Source: JBJTUH01 sp044346175
GTDB taxonomy: Bacteria > Cyanobacteriota > Vampirovibrionia > Vampirovibrionales > JAJTHC01
Length of the DNA: 64,000 nt
NCBI GenBank assembly: GCA_044346175.1
Contig: JBIIZQ010000012.1
Span: forward strand, 1-64,000
Direction: 5' to 3'
Under the pieces are notes generated by a model, which was not told where the DNA came from, searched no databases, and saw only the letters and a list, made by a program, of their open reading frames with translations. The position numbers were made by a program, and so were the translations under genes. This document shows, piece by piece, positions 26,930 through 35,503 of the stretch (positions are counted from its first letter, which is position 1; each line of letters opens with the position of its first letter).

Positions 26930-29665
26930 TTGTATGGGGCGTTTTGCCACTTTTTCTTTACAAAGTTTTACAATTATAGAGGCGTATGTTACACTGGTGT
27001 ACATATAACTTTACAATTGGCTTTGCAATACTTCTTGTACTCGTTGATATGGGTATCTCTTGTGCCTTTTTACGCTTTTCTCCTTCAGCCTGTTACAAAT
27101 CGTAGCAAATCGTCAGGTGTTTTCTGTCTGATGCTATTGGCGTTTGCCATGACGAATGTTGCTCGGTGGGTTTGGGCGGAGAACACGCTTGAGAGTTTTG
27201 AGCTTGTACAGGATGATAATCAGCAGCTGGAAGTGCGGGTTCGGAGCGATAAACAACCCGAGGTGGTCACAGAAACCAAAGAGGGTACGGTTTCTATTAT
27301 TTTGAAGGGTACCAAGCTTTCCGCCAAACAAAAGGGTATGCCAGTTGTGCTGGATAACAAGGGGCAGTATATTGGTCGTGCGGTACCTAACGATGATGGT
27401 AGCGTCAAGATTGTGTTACCGAACATGCACGCCAGCCAAGTGAAGCTCAAGGTGAATTATGTACCATCGGGTACCACGGCGAGTAAGCCTGCTCCTCAGT
27501 ATCACCGACAAAGTGCTGGACTCACCGTCCTTCCTCAGCCGCCTACGCCTCTCAAGCATCAGGGGGGATGGCAAGCCCTTGAACCCTCCTTAACCCCAGT
27601 GCAAGTGTCCGACCCCGCTTCAGCCACCTTGCCCCGTCTTGGCTTTTCAGGACACGCTCGCCGTTACGCCTACCATGCTACGGTTAAGCCTACTGTTAAA
27701 AGCCCTGTGGCACACCGTAAGCCAGCTCACCATGGCTGGTTTTGGCAAAAACCTGTGGTGCAGCACCCTGCACACTCACCCGCCATGGCCTCTGTGGCGA
27801 AGAAGACACCCCCTAAGCCTACGCATGTGGCGGCTCAAATGCTTGCGACAACATTACCCCTACTGGCATCTCCTGCTACAGCTTCTGGAACAGTGCGTCC
27901 CTTACAAACGCTACGACCTTGGCTTGAAGCAACGTATCGTCCTCATCTTGCATTGGCTTTACCGATGCAACAGCAGTCCTTACTCCCTTGGCTTTTGAAA
28001 CATCAAGATACCCTTGCCTATAGCGACCTAGGCTTTTGGTGGCACTTTAAACCCACACCGCTTACCTTAACGCAAGCACCTTTTCACCATGGCGGGTTAC
28101 GTCCCTATCGTTTGGTGGATACTGCGGCACATCATGCACTTGGTGCATGGGGTGCTCCTGTTGAGGCTTCTCAGGCATGGCACTGGAGTACAATGCCTTT
28201 GGGTATGTTAACGGTATTACCTCGTTTACAAACACCTTATGCCGTCATGGAAACCGATTTACTTGCGTGGGAAGACGCAAAAGAAACCCCACTCACCCTC
28301 ATGGCTCAAAGCCCGTCGGAGAGTGATGCCAACACCAACCCCGCTGTAACAACTGCACAGGGTGGTACTCGTGGGATGCCCTCTGAAAATCCTTCCGTCC
28401 AACGAACCCTCCAAAGCCAGCAGCCCGCTACGGCAATTGCCTCGCTGGCTTCACCAGAGGGCCCCGTTAAGGTCATGACCCAAGCTTCTGCTGACCCTGT
28501 CACTGAAATGTTACGAGGTATGGGACTCCCTGAGAGTGCCACTTCTTGGGGGTATATCGGTTTTTATGGTGCTGTGGTATTGGTGGGTGTCTTGTTGCTA
28601 GGTGCGTTTGGACGGATGTTTTTAGGTGGTTGGGCAGCCAAGGCACGAGGGGCTTTAACCTCGCAGGGACTCCCTTCCGAGCGTTCCCCCGTGGGCATTA
28701 AATGGGCTTCCTCTTCTGTCGCCGCTTCCAATGCAACACTGACAGACACGCTTTCCCCTGACCATCCTGAACAAGCATTTGCTGAGGCACATCCTTTTTG
28801 GCAGGACATGCCCACAGTGTCTTCTTCCGAAGAAATACCGATGCTTGGCGTGTTGTCATCGAGGCATCAAGCACCTCATGAGGTACCCTCAACGCCTGAC
28901 ATGGCACCCCATACCGCAGAAGACTGGCACCCTGACACCCTCGGACAAGCCTTTCAGGGCTATCAAGACGAGCCTTCTCAGCCTATTGCTTCACAGTTTG
29001 AAGATGACCTTGCGACGCTTCACGCTCCCCATGTTGCATCTGCGTTATACGCCCCCACCACTGAAGGCACCCACACGCCCCCTTCAGTGAACCCATCGCA
29101 AAAACCATCCCATACGACGCATCATGAATCCGAAATGCCCTATGAGGCACCGCCTTCTATTGAAAGTCTTGAGGCGGATTTAAACCGTTATACACAGGCT
29201 TATTTGTCTAGTGCGGAGTTATCTCAGGTACAACATACGGTGAGTGAATCGTCAAGCCAAGAGGTTGTACCGCATCATGAGGTGATGGCATCTGAGAATG
29301 CTGTAGAGATGCCTTTGCAAATACCGCCCTTGCATCATCCTAGTACGCACCTTTTTGACGATGCCCCGCTTGAGTCACCTTTAGCGTCTGCTCGTTATGC
29401 CTCTAACCCCTCTTTGGATACATGGGGGGTGGCACCTTCTCAGGCGTGGATATTTCAGGAGCAAATTGGTGCTGGGCTTAAGCGTCCTGCGTTGTCTGCT
29501 GCAACGGCTGCAACGCCTGCTGTTTCTAATGTGCAGTCGGCTCAAGCCAACACTGCCCATGGGGTTCATTTTAGAGGGCAATCCACTGCCCGACAAACCC
29601 CCCAGCAAAAGCGTATGCAACGTTGGATGCGGCGTTTACTCCCCCCTTCTATCCTTTCCTCTTAA
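26930..29665 (+). CDS. Large single-pass envelope protein with AMIN-like N-terminal domain
   Basis: The frame opens at a TTG (26930) and the first 65 residues are odd hydrophobic sequence. A better start may be GTG at 27062, which gives a normal signal peptide ending at VWA-ENTLESF. Next comes an all-beta region (LESFELVQDDNQQLEVRVRS, then EGTVSIILKGTKLS) like the AMIN domain that targets PilQ and amidases to the periplasm. About 350 His/Pro/Ala/Thr-rich residues follow, then one transmembrane helix near residue 545 (YGAVVLVGVLLLGAFG) and a long acidic Pro/Ser/His-rich tail of some 330 residues. A cytoplasmic tail this long suggests a trans-envelope scaffold. FimV-like proteins have a comparable layout; direct homology is not claimed. 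Confidence 0.6.
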   Translation: MYGAFCHFFFTKFYNYRGVCYTGVHITLQLALQYFLYSLIWVSLVPFYAFLLQPVTNRSKSSGVFCLMLLAFAMTNVARWVWAENTLESFELVQDDNQQLEVRVRSDKQPEVVTETKEGTVSIILKGTKLSAKQKGMPVVLDNKGQYIGRAVPNDDGSVKIVLPNMHASQVKLKVNYVPSGTTASKPAPQYHRQSAGLTVLPQPPTPLKHQGGWQALEPSLTPVQVSDPASATLPRLGFSGHARRYAYHATVKPTVKSPVAHRKPAHHGWFWQKPVVQHPAHSPAMASVAKKTPPKPTHVAAQMLATTLPLLASPATASGTVRPLQTLRPWLEATYRPHLALALPMQQQSLLPWLLKHQDTLAYSDLGFWWHFKPTPLTLTQAPFHHGGLRPYRLVDTAAHHALGAWGAPVEASQAWHWSTMPLGMLTVLPRLQTPYAVMETDLLAWEDAKETPLTLMAQSPSESDANTNPAVTTAQGGTRGMPSENPSVQRTLQSQQPATAIASLASPEGPVKVMTQASADPVTEMLRGMGLPESATSWGYIGFYGAVVLVGVLLLGAFGRMFLGGWAAKARGALTSQGLPSERSPVGIKWASSSVAASNATLTDTLSPDHPEQAFAEAHPFWQDMPTVSSSEEIPMLGVLSSRHQAPHEVPSTPDMAPHTAEDWHPDTLGQAFQGYQDEPSQPIASQFEDDLATLHAPHVASALYAPTTEGTHTPPSVNPSQKPSHTTHHESEMPYEAPPSIESLEADLNRYTQAYLSSAELSQVQHTVSESSSQEVVPHHEVMASENAVEMPLQIPPLHHPSTHLFDDAPLESPLASARYASNPSLDTWGVAPSQAWIFQEQIGAGLKRPALSAATAATPAVSNVQSAQANTAHGVHFRGQSTARQTPQQKRMQRWMRRLLPPSILSS

Positions 29666-29785
29666 CGGATGGATGGATTTATAGTTTAGAGTTAAAGCAG
29701 GTGTGTATGTTTGCTTTCTTACTTTGTCGCCTTTAAAATCAAGGTAAAGTAAGTGTTGTTCCAAAGCAAACAAGGATACGTTAAT

Positions 29786-29935
29786 ATGTCGACTGAGTTT
29801 GATAGTTTATCTACATTTAACCCTGAGCAACAAGGGCTACATGAATCCCGACTTATAGAGTTAACCCAAGCGATTGCGAACCTTATACTTGGGCATTGCA
29901 CTCCTAATATAGGTATAACTCACATTAAGGCGTAA
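29786..29935 (+). CDS. Small ORF (49 aa) upstream of the AAA+/subtilase pair
   Basis: The ATG at 29786 has one of the best ribosome-binding sites in the window (AAGGAT, 8 nt spacing), which sets it apart from an upstream TTG (29753) in the same frame. The product is acidic at its N-terminus, then helical with a short hydrophobic patch (LTQAIANLILGHC) and one Cys. No family was recognised. It precedes the AAA+ gene by 257 bp on the same strand in a low-GC stretch. It may be a leader or regulatory peptide of that island, or a chance ORF. Confidence 0.4.
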   Translation: MSTEFDSLSTFNPEQQGLHESRLIELTQAIANLILGHCTPNIGITHIKA

Positions 29936-30192
29936 AAAACACTATCGTTTTCCGTCTTGGAGCAAACCTTATGGAACTCTGCCCTCATTTCTATAATCTA
30001 TTTTGAACACTCTCAAATTTCTCTTTTGATTTTCAAATTATTGGTTTAATATAACTCTTAGTTCCATCATTGTTCATAGGATGTAAGATATGACCTGTAG
30101 TTATATTTACTCTCATAGAGTGTATTACATTATTGCCGACTAAACAGTGAAACTACCAACTTCAAAATTTAGGTCGTTCAAGAGGTTATAAG
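29936..30192. other. AT-rich leader of the AAA+/subtilase module
   Basis: This stretch is clearly more A/T-rich than the flanking chromosome and has no ORF of note. It ends in AGAGG seven bases before the AAA+ ATG. It presumably carries the promoter; I could not choose among several TATAAT-like boxes. Confidence 0.4.
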
Positions 30193-31179
30193 ATGACTAA
30201 CAGTAAGCACATGATTGCCCTTTTGAGGAGCCATATGGATGGAAATGATGATCATTTCTATTCAATTGCGTTACAAATTGCAGCTCATGAAGCCCACTTA
30301 GGTCACGGAAAACTAGCACAAAAATTGCGAGATATAGTCGAAACAGGTAGAAAATCTGGTCGGAGGGAACAGGGAAAACCAGTTCTTCTTGTACAACCAA
30401 AAGGAGAACTTTCTGGGCTTGTTGAAGCTGCCTATCCCGATACACGACTTACCAATATGGTGCTGGATGTAGATATTGAAAAAGCCCTGAAAAGGATTCT
30501 TACAGAAAGCCGTCAACGGTCACTGCTAAGAGAACATGGTTTGTCACCAAGAAGAAAAATTCTTCTGATTGGTCGCCCAGGTTCTGGGAAGACCATGACG
30601 GCCGCTGCATTGGCAGGGGAATTGAAATTACCGTTGATGACGGTTTTGCTAGACGGAATTATTACACGGTTTCTTGGCGAAACGGCTTCTAAATTGAGAG
30701 TGATATTCGATGCAATGCCACAAACTCGAGGCGTTTATTTTTTTGATGAGTTTGATGCTTTAGGTTCAAGACGCACACAGGGAAATGATGTTGGAGAAAT
30801 TCGTAGGGTTCTGAACTCATTTCTGCAATTTATTGAGCAGGATACAAGTGACAGCCTGATTGTCGCAGCAACCAATCATGTTGAACTGCTCGATCCTGCA
30901 CTGTTTCGACGTTTTGATGATGTGATTGAATATAATTTGCCAGATGAAAAGATCATTCAGCGTCTGATTAAGACTCGACTATCAGCTTTCGGTTTTAAGG
31001 CACAATCATGGGCCGATATAAACGTGGCAGCGGAAGGCTTGAGCCATGCAGAAATTGTCAAAGCCTGTCAGGATGCAGCAAAAAGAGTCATTTTGGATTC
31101 GCGTAAATCAGTAGGACAGAAAGACCTGATCACGACCCTTACTGAACGTGCTATAACGCAGAAACAGGATGCCCAATAA
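30193..31179 (+). CDS. AAA+ ATPase of an AAA+/subtilase two-gene module
   Basis: A 328-residue classic-clade AAA+ protein. Walker A is GRPGSGKT (residues 127-134), Walker B VYFFDEFDAL (Asp185, Glu186), sensor 1 IVAATNH, then DPALFRRFDDVIEYNLPDE with the arginine-finger pair, and a C-terminal lid. It resembles the FtsH/protease-associated AAA branch but has no protease domain of its own. An N-terminal helical domain of about 90 residues may recognise partner or target. The stop codon overlaps the start of the protease gene (TAATG), so translation is coupled. Low GC, AGA codons and a clear Shine-Dalgarno sequence differ from neighbouring genes and suggest horizontal acquisition. It could power or regulate the protease. 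Confidence 0.85.
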   Translation: MTNSKHMIALLRSHMDGNDDHFYSIALQIAAHEAHLGHGKLAQKLRDIVETGRKSGRREQGKPVLLVQPKGELSGLVEAAYPDTRLTNMVLDVDIEKALKRILTESRQRSLLREHGLSPRRKILLIGRPGSGKTMTAAALAGELKLPLMTVLLDGIITRFLGETASKLRVIFDAMPQTRGVYFFDEFDALGSRRTQGNDVGEIRRVLNSFLQFIEQDTSDSLIVAATNHVELLDPALFRRFDDVIEYNLPDEKIIQRLIKTRLSAFGFKAQSWADINVAAEGLSHAEIVKACQDAAKRVILDSRKSVGQKDLITTLTERAITQKQDAQ

Positions 31180-33704
31180 TGACGGGCAATGATAAGCAAA
31201 AATTACCACATATTTATTTGGATAAGCACGGAAAAAGTGAAGTCTATACTTCTACAAGCCGTGGAAGTAGTGATTCAGTAATTCCCAAACCTGACAGACA
31301 GAAACATGCCCAATATCTGAAAGATTCTCTTGAACAGGCTATCTCTAAGGCAATGACTGAAAGACAGTCTTACTCACCTGATGAGATGATCGGTACACTA
31401 GGAATTTACCTACAAATCCAAATGACACCTGATGGTAAAAATGCTCTTAAAAGTCTTGAAAACAAAGTTAAAGGCAAAGAACCGATTGAACTAGTACATG
31501 CTGTAGAAGTTAGGGATCAAGAGGGTCAAATTTCTTCGATTGATGCAACAGTGTTTGTTCCTGATTCACGGATTAAACTTTATCAGGATAAAATTGAAAA
31601 ATATCAATCCGAGAACACGAAAGCAGAAAAGCCAAAAAATGAAGCTCTGATTGCCAGAATTGAACACATTACGTGGGCACAGAATTTGCAGTCTTTTTTC
31701 ACAGGAGCTGAGAACAGCTTCCCCAGTGTTGGAACAACTGTCTGGTGGGAAGTGTGGTTACGCTCTGGAAAGAAAAGCCATTTTGACCAAGCTGCAATTA
31801 AGCTGAACATCAAGGTTTCTGATCATTCCTTTCATTTTATTGAGCGTGAAGTTGTGTTAGCCTGTGCAACGCCAGAGTTGTTGGGTCAGCTTATTCGTAT
31901 TAGTGACTGTTTAGCTGAAGTAAGACTGGCAGGGGATACACCCACTTTTTTCATGAACTCAAGGTCAGATGAACAGATTCCATGGGTAAATGATCTGATA
32001 GACCGAATTCTACTTCCTTCTAGTGATGCACCTGCTGTATGCCTTTTGGATAGTGGCACAACGCGAAGACATCCCTTGATTAGCCCAACACTTAGGCAGG
32101 AAGATCAGCAGTCATGGGATTCCGCATGGTCTGTTGAAGATATTTCAAGACAATGGCAGGGGCATGGTACGCAAATGTCTGGCCTTGCCCTGTATGGTGA
32201 TTTGGTTCATCCCCTTGCTATTACTCAGCCTATTCAACTAACACATTGCCTAGAATCAGTAAAAATATTGCCTGACACAGGTGAAAATGAGCCACGTTTA
32301 TACGGCTTTATTACTTCTGATTCTGTTGCAAAGGCAGAGATATCAGCACCTTTTGAAAGAAGGCGGGTCGTTTGTCTTGCTGTTACATCACCAGAAACCT
32401 ATTTTCTGGGTAAGCCTTCCCAGTGGTCAGCCGCAATAGATAACCTTTTGTATGATGGAGAAAATAGGCGGCTGATGATTATATCAGCTGGAAATATCAG
32501 AGAAGATATTCTCCAGAGTGACTATATTAATGTAAACGACAGCTCACCTATTGAAAATCCTGCCCAGTCTTGGAATGCTCTGACCGTTGGTGCTTATACA
32601 GAGAAGGTCAATGTAACAGCTACTGATTATGCTGGATATACGCCTATTGCAGAAGCTGGAGATTTATCTCCACATAGTCGGACAGGCATAACACTTTCTA
32701 AGGAATGGCTTAACAAGCCAGATGTTGTTTTTGAAGGTGGGAATTTAGCTTGTGAACCAAATGGAGATAAGGGATGGGATATTGATGATCTTCAATTGCT
32801 AACAACTCATAATCGTCCTGAAGACCGGCTCTTAACTACGACTAACGCAACAAGTGCCGCCACTGCACTGGTTGCACGAATGGCTGCACAGATTTTAGCC
32901 AATCAACCACAACTGTGGTCACAAACAGTTCGTGCCTTGATCGTTCATTCAGCAAAATGGACAGATGCTATGATGAACAGGCTTCCTGGAAGCTATAATA
33001 AGGCTGATATAAGACAACGGCTCTTAAGACGTTATGGCTATGGTGTACCTAGTCTGGAACGTGCCCTTAACAGTCTTTCAAATGATGTAACCCTTGTTGT
33101 TCAGGATTCGCTTCAGCCTTTTGAAAAGGTTAAGTCTATCAAAACTAAGGACATGAAACTGCATGAATTCACTTTTCCTAGGAGTCTGTTAGAAAGCCTC
33201 GGAGAAGAGCAGGTAGAAATGCGGGTGACGTTGAGTTACTACATTGAACCTAATCCAGGGGAACGCGGATGGGCAAAAAGTTACACTTATGCCTCGCATG
33301 GCCTACGCTTCAAGGTTAAGAGTGGACAGGAAACCGTTGAGGCTTTCCGAAAACGGATTAATAAGGCTGCACAGGATGAAGAGGACGGCAAGCCAGAGTC
33401 AGCGGATGAAACAGGTTGGTTTATTGGAATAAATGGTATTACAAAAGGTTCTATCCATTCTGATATATGGACAGGTCAAGCAGCGGAGCTTGCCAGCAAG
33501 GATGCTATTGCTGTTTTTCCTGTGGGTGGATGGTGGAAAGAAAAGCCGTCCCTAGGACGCACCGAACGTAGCGTACCTTATGCTCTTATTGTCAGCCTCA
33601 GGGTACCTAATCAACCTGATATTGATCTGTACACGGAAGTCGCTCTTCATAATACTGTTGAAACACCTGTGACCAGTGAAATTTCAATTGATGTTGACTT
33701 TTAG
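31179..33704 (+). CDS. Subtilisin-like (S8) serine protease, partner of the AAA+ ATPase
   Basis: An 841-residue protein. The catalytic triad is visible: Asp291 in CLLDSGTTRRHP, His329 in WQGHGTQMSG, and Ser559 in TNATSAATALVARMAAQI; the oxyanion Asn439 lies in IISAGN. About 280 N-terminal residues precede the protease domain and some 230 follow it. There is no signal peptide, which fits a cytoplasmic enzyme working with the upstream ATPase. Such AAA+/S8 gene pairs occur scattered among bacteria in accessory regions and are suspected conflict or defence modules; I cannot say whether this subtype has been tested. Base composition and codon use match the AAA+ gene and not the flanking chromosome. 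Confidence 0.88.
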   Translation: MTGNDKQKLPHIYLDKHGKSEVYTSTSRGSSDSVIPKPDRQKHAQYLKDSLEQAISKAMTERQSYSPDEMIGTLGIYLQIQMTPDGKNALKSLENKVKGKEPIELVHAVEVRDQEGQISSIDATVFVPDSRIKLYQDKIEKYQSENTKAEKPKNEALIARIEHITWAQNLQSFFTGAENSFPSVGTTVWWEVWLRSGKKSHFDQAAIKLNIKVSDHSFHFIEREVVLACATPELLGQLIRISDCLAEVRLAGDTPTFFMNSRSDEQIPWVNDLIDRILLPSSDAPAVCLLDSGTTRRHPLISPTLRQEDQQSWDSAWSVEDISRQWQGHGTQMSGLALYGDLVHPLAITQPIQLTHCLESVKILPDTGENEPRLYGFITSDSVAKAEISAPFERRRVVCLAVTSPETYFLGKPSQWSAAIDNLLYDGENRRLMIISAGNIREDILQSDYINVNDSSPIENPAQSWNALTVGAYTEKVNVTATDYAGYTPIAEAGDLSPHSRTGITLSKEWLNKPDVVFEGGNLACEPNGDKGWDIDDLQLLTTHNRPEDRLLTTTNATSAATALVARMAAQILANQPQLWSQTVRALIVHSAKWTDAMMNRLPGSYNKADIRQRLLRRYGYGVPSLERALNSLSNDVTLVVQDSLQPFEKVKSIKTKDMKLHEFTFPRSLLESLGEEQVEMRVTLSYYIEPNPGERGWAKSYTYASHGLRFKVKSGQETVEAFRKRINKAAQDEEDGKPESADETGWFIGINGITKGSIHSDIWTGQAAELASKDAIAVFPVGGWWKEKPSLGRTERSVPYALIVSLRVPNQPDIDLYTEVALHNTVETPVTSEISIDVDF

Positions 33705-33790
33705 TGAAATCTGGATCTTCCCCCTATTATGACCTGTAGCAACGTTCTCAGTAATACCCTATTCTATGGCATTGTGCAACGCACTCTTTT

Positions 33791-33818
33791 TTGTATCAAG
33801 CTCTCTTTTTGCTAAAAT
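33791..33818 (+). promoter_or_regulatory. Possible sigma-70-type promoter for ahcY
   Basis: TTGTAT and TAAAAT boxes with a 16-bp spacer, 85 bp upstream of the ahcY start run. This is pattern matching only. Confidence 0.3.
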
Positions 33819-33903
33819 AAGAATCTGATACATGTAGGCTTCTGCTCTGTAGGTTCCCTTCTCCCCTCCTTTCTTGAATTCCGTAGAAACGACACCTTCT
33901 CTC

Positions 33904-35211
33904 ATGATGATGATGTTTGCATCCTCCGTTCAATTATCTGACCCCGCAACGGCCGTGGCACATGCCTTGGCAAACCCTGCCCTTGCCGACCAAGGTCTTA
34001 AACAAATCGCTTGGGCTGAGGCGGATATGCCCGTGCTACGCCTTATTACAGAACGTTTTGCCCAAGAAAAACCCTTCCAAGGATTAAAAATCTTGGCCTG
34101 CGCCCACGTCACAAAAGAAACCGCCAACCTAGGGCGTGCCTTGGTGGCTGGTGGGGCTGAATTAACCCTTATTGCCTCTAACCCCCTGAGTACCCAAGAT
34201 GATGTTGCCGCTGCTCTGGCGATTCATGATGGGATTCGTGTGTATGCCATTAAAGGTGAAACCACCGAAGAGTACAACCATTACTTACGCATGGCATTGT
34301 CGCAGTCTCCCGAGCTGATTATTGATGACGGTGGCGATGTGGTGAGTACCCTCGTGCAGGAGTATCCCCACTTGGTAGACCGTCTTGTAGGGAGTACTGA
34401 GGAAACCACCACAGGTGTGATTCGTCTCCGTGCCATGATGCAAGATGGTGCCTTGAAATGGCCCGCCATGGCTGTGAACGACTCCAAAACCAAGTTTATG
34501 TTCGATAACCGCTACGGCACAGGGCAAAGCACGCTGGATGGGGTCATTCGTGCTACCAATTGGCTCCTTGCGGGTAAAACCGTCGTGGTGGTAGGCTACG
34601 GTTGGTGCGGACGTGGTACCGCTATGCGCGCGAGAGGTTTAGGGGCTAAGGTGGTTGTAACAGAAGTGGATGCCTTAAAAGCCCTTGAAGCGGTCATGGA
34701 TGGTTTTGACGTGATGCCCATGACGGAAGCCGCCAAAGTGGGGCAGGTTTTCATTACCGTGACAGGGAATCGACACGTGATTGATGGCGACCATTTTGCA
34801 TGCATGCCTGATGGTGCCTTGGTGTGTAACTCAGGACACTTTGACCTTGAATTGAACCTTGAAGCCTTGCAAGCCATGACGGTTCAAACTGAAGAAGTGC
34901 GTCCTATGGTGGTGGCTCATACGCTTAAAGATGGTCGTACGATTTACGTCGTGGCTGAGGGTCGTTTAGTGAACCTTGCCGCTGCGGAAGGACACCCCGC
35001 CAGTGTCATGGACATGAGCTTTGCAAACCAAGCCCTCGCAGCCGAGTATCTTGTGAAGCATCGTGGTACATTGCCTCATGCCGTCCATGTGTTGCCTGAA
35101 GCCCTTGATGCTGACATTGCCCGCTTAAAACTCAAAGCCATGGGCATTGCCATTGACACCCTCACCCCCGAAATGCAGCATTACCTTGCAAGCTGGAATA
35201 TTGGCACCTAA
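33904..35211 (+). CDS. ahcY: Adenosylhomocysteinase
   Basis: Hydrolyses S-adenosylhomocysteine to adenosine and homocysteine, relieving product inhibition of methyltransferases. The N-terminal region is typical (IAWAEADMPVLRLI, then AHVTKETANLGRALVAGGAE and ASNPLSTQDDVAAAL). The NAD site is VVVGYGWCGRGTAMRARGLGA, and VCNSGHFDLELNLEAL follows. I set the start at a run of four ATG codons (33904-33915), giving 435 residues; the frame stays open ten codons further up without conserved sequence. No Shine-Dalgarno sequence is visible. A terminator follows 14 bp after the stop. Confidence 0.96.
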   Translation: MMMMFASSVQLSDPATAVAHALANPALADQGLKQIAWAEADMPVLRLITERFAQEKPFQGLKILACAHVTKETANLGRALVAGGAELTLIASNPLSTQDDVAAALAIHDGIRVYAIKGETTEEYNHYLRMALSQSPELIIDDGGDVVSTLVQEYPHLVDRLVGSTEETTTGVIRLRAMMQDGALKWPAMAVNDSKTKFMFDNRYGTGQSTLDGVIRATNWLLAGKTVVVVGYGWCGRGTAMRARGLGAKVVVTEVDALKALEAVMDGFDVMPMTEAAKVGQVFITVTGNRHVIDGDHFACMPDGALVCNSGHFDLELNLEALQAMTVQTEEVRPMVVAHTLKDGRTIYVVAEGRLVNLAAAEGHPASVMDMSFANQALAAEYLVKHRGTLPHAVHVLPEALDADIARLKLKAMGIAIDTLTPEMQHYLASWNIGT

Positions 35212-35225
35212 GCCTTTCATAGTAT

Positions 35226-35269
35226 GAGAGGGCGTACCCATGGGGTCGCTCTCTCTCGCCCTCTCTTTT
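35226..35269 (+). terminator. ahcY terminator
   Basis: 9-bp stem (GAGAGGGCG and complement), 22-nt loop able to form further pairs, followed by TTTTCTT. Confidence 0.7.
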
Positions 35270-35331
35270 CTTGTGCTATCGACACAGACCTTGTCATACC
35301 AATAAAAACGGCTTCCTCTTCCAAGTCCCTA

Positions 35332-35355
35332 GATTCCGACTTTCGTCGGAATGAC
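35332..35355. repeat. REP-like palindrome, ATTCCGAC family, copy 2
   Basis: GATTCCGAC...GTCGGAATGAC with a short variable centre. A related degenerate hairpin (TACCGATgaaaATCGGTA) follows at 35409-35426. Confidence 0.75.
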
Positions 35356-35503
35356 AACGTAATGGGAATGGCACCTTAAAAGGTATACAATCTCTCTGTC
35401 CTTCGTCCTACCGATGAAAATCGGTATCCACTCGATATCATAAGTCAATAGCTATAAACCCTCATATTACCGACTTTTACCCCTCCCCCTCTCCGTGATA
35501 AAC

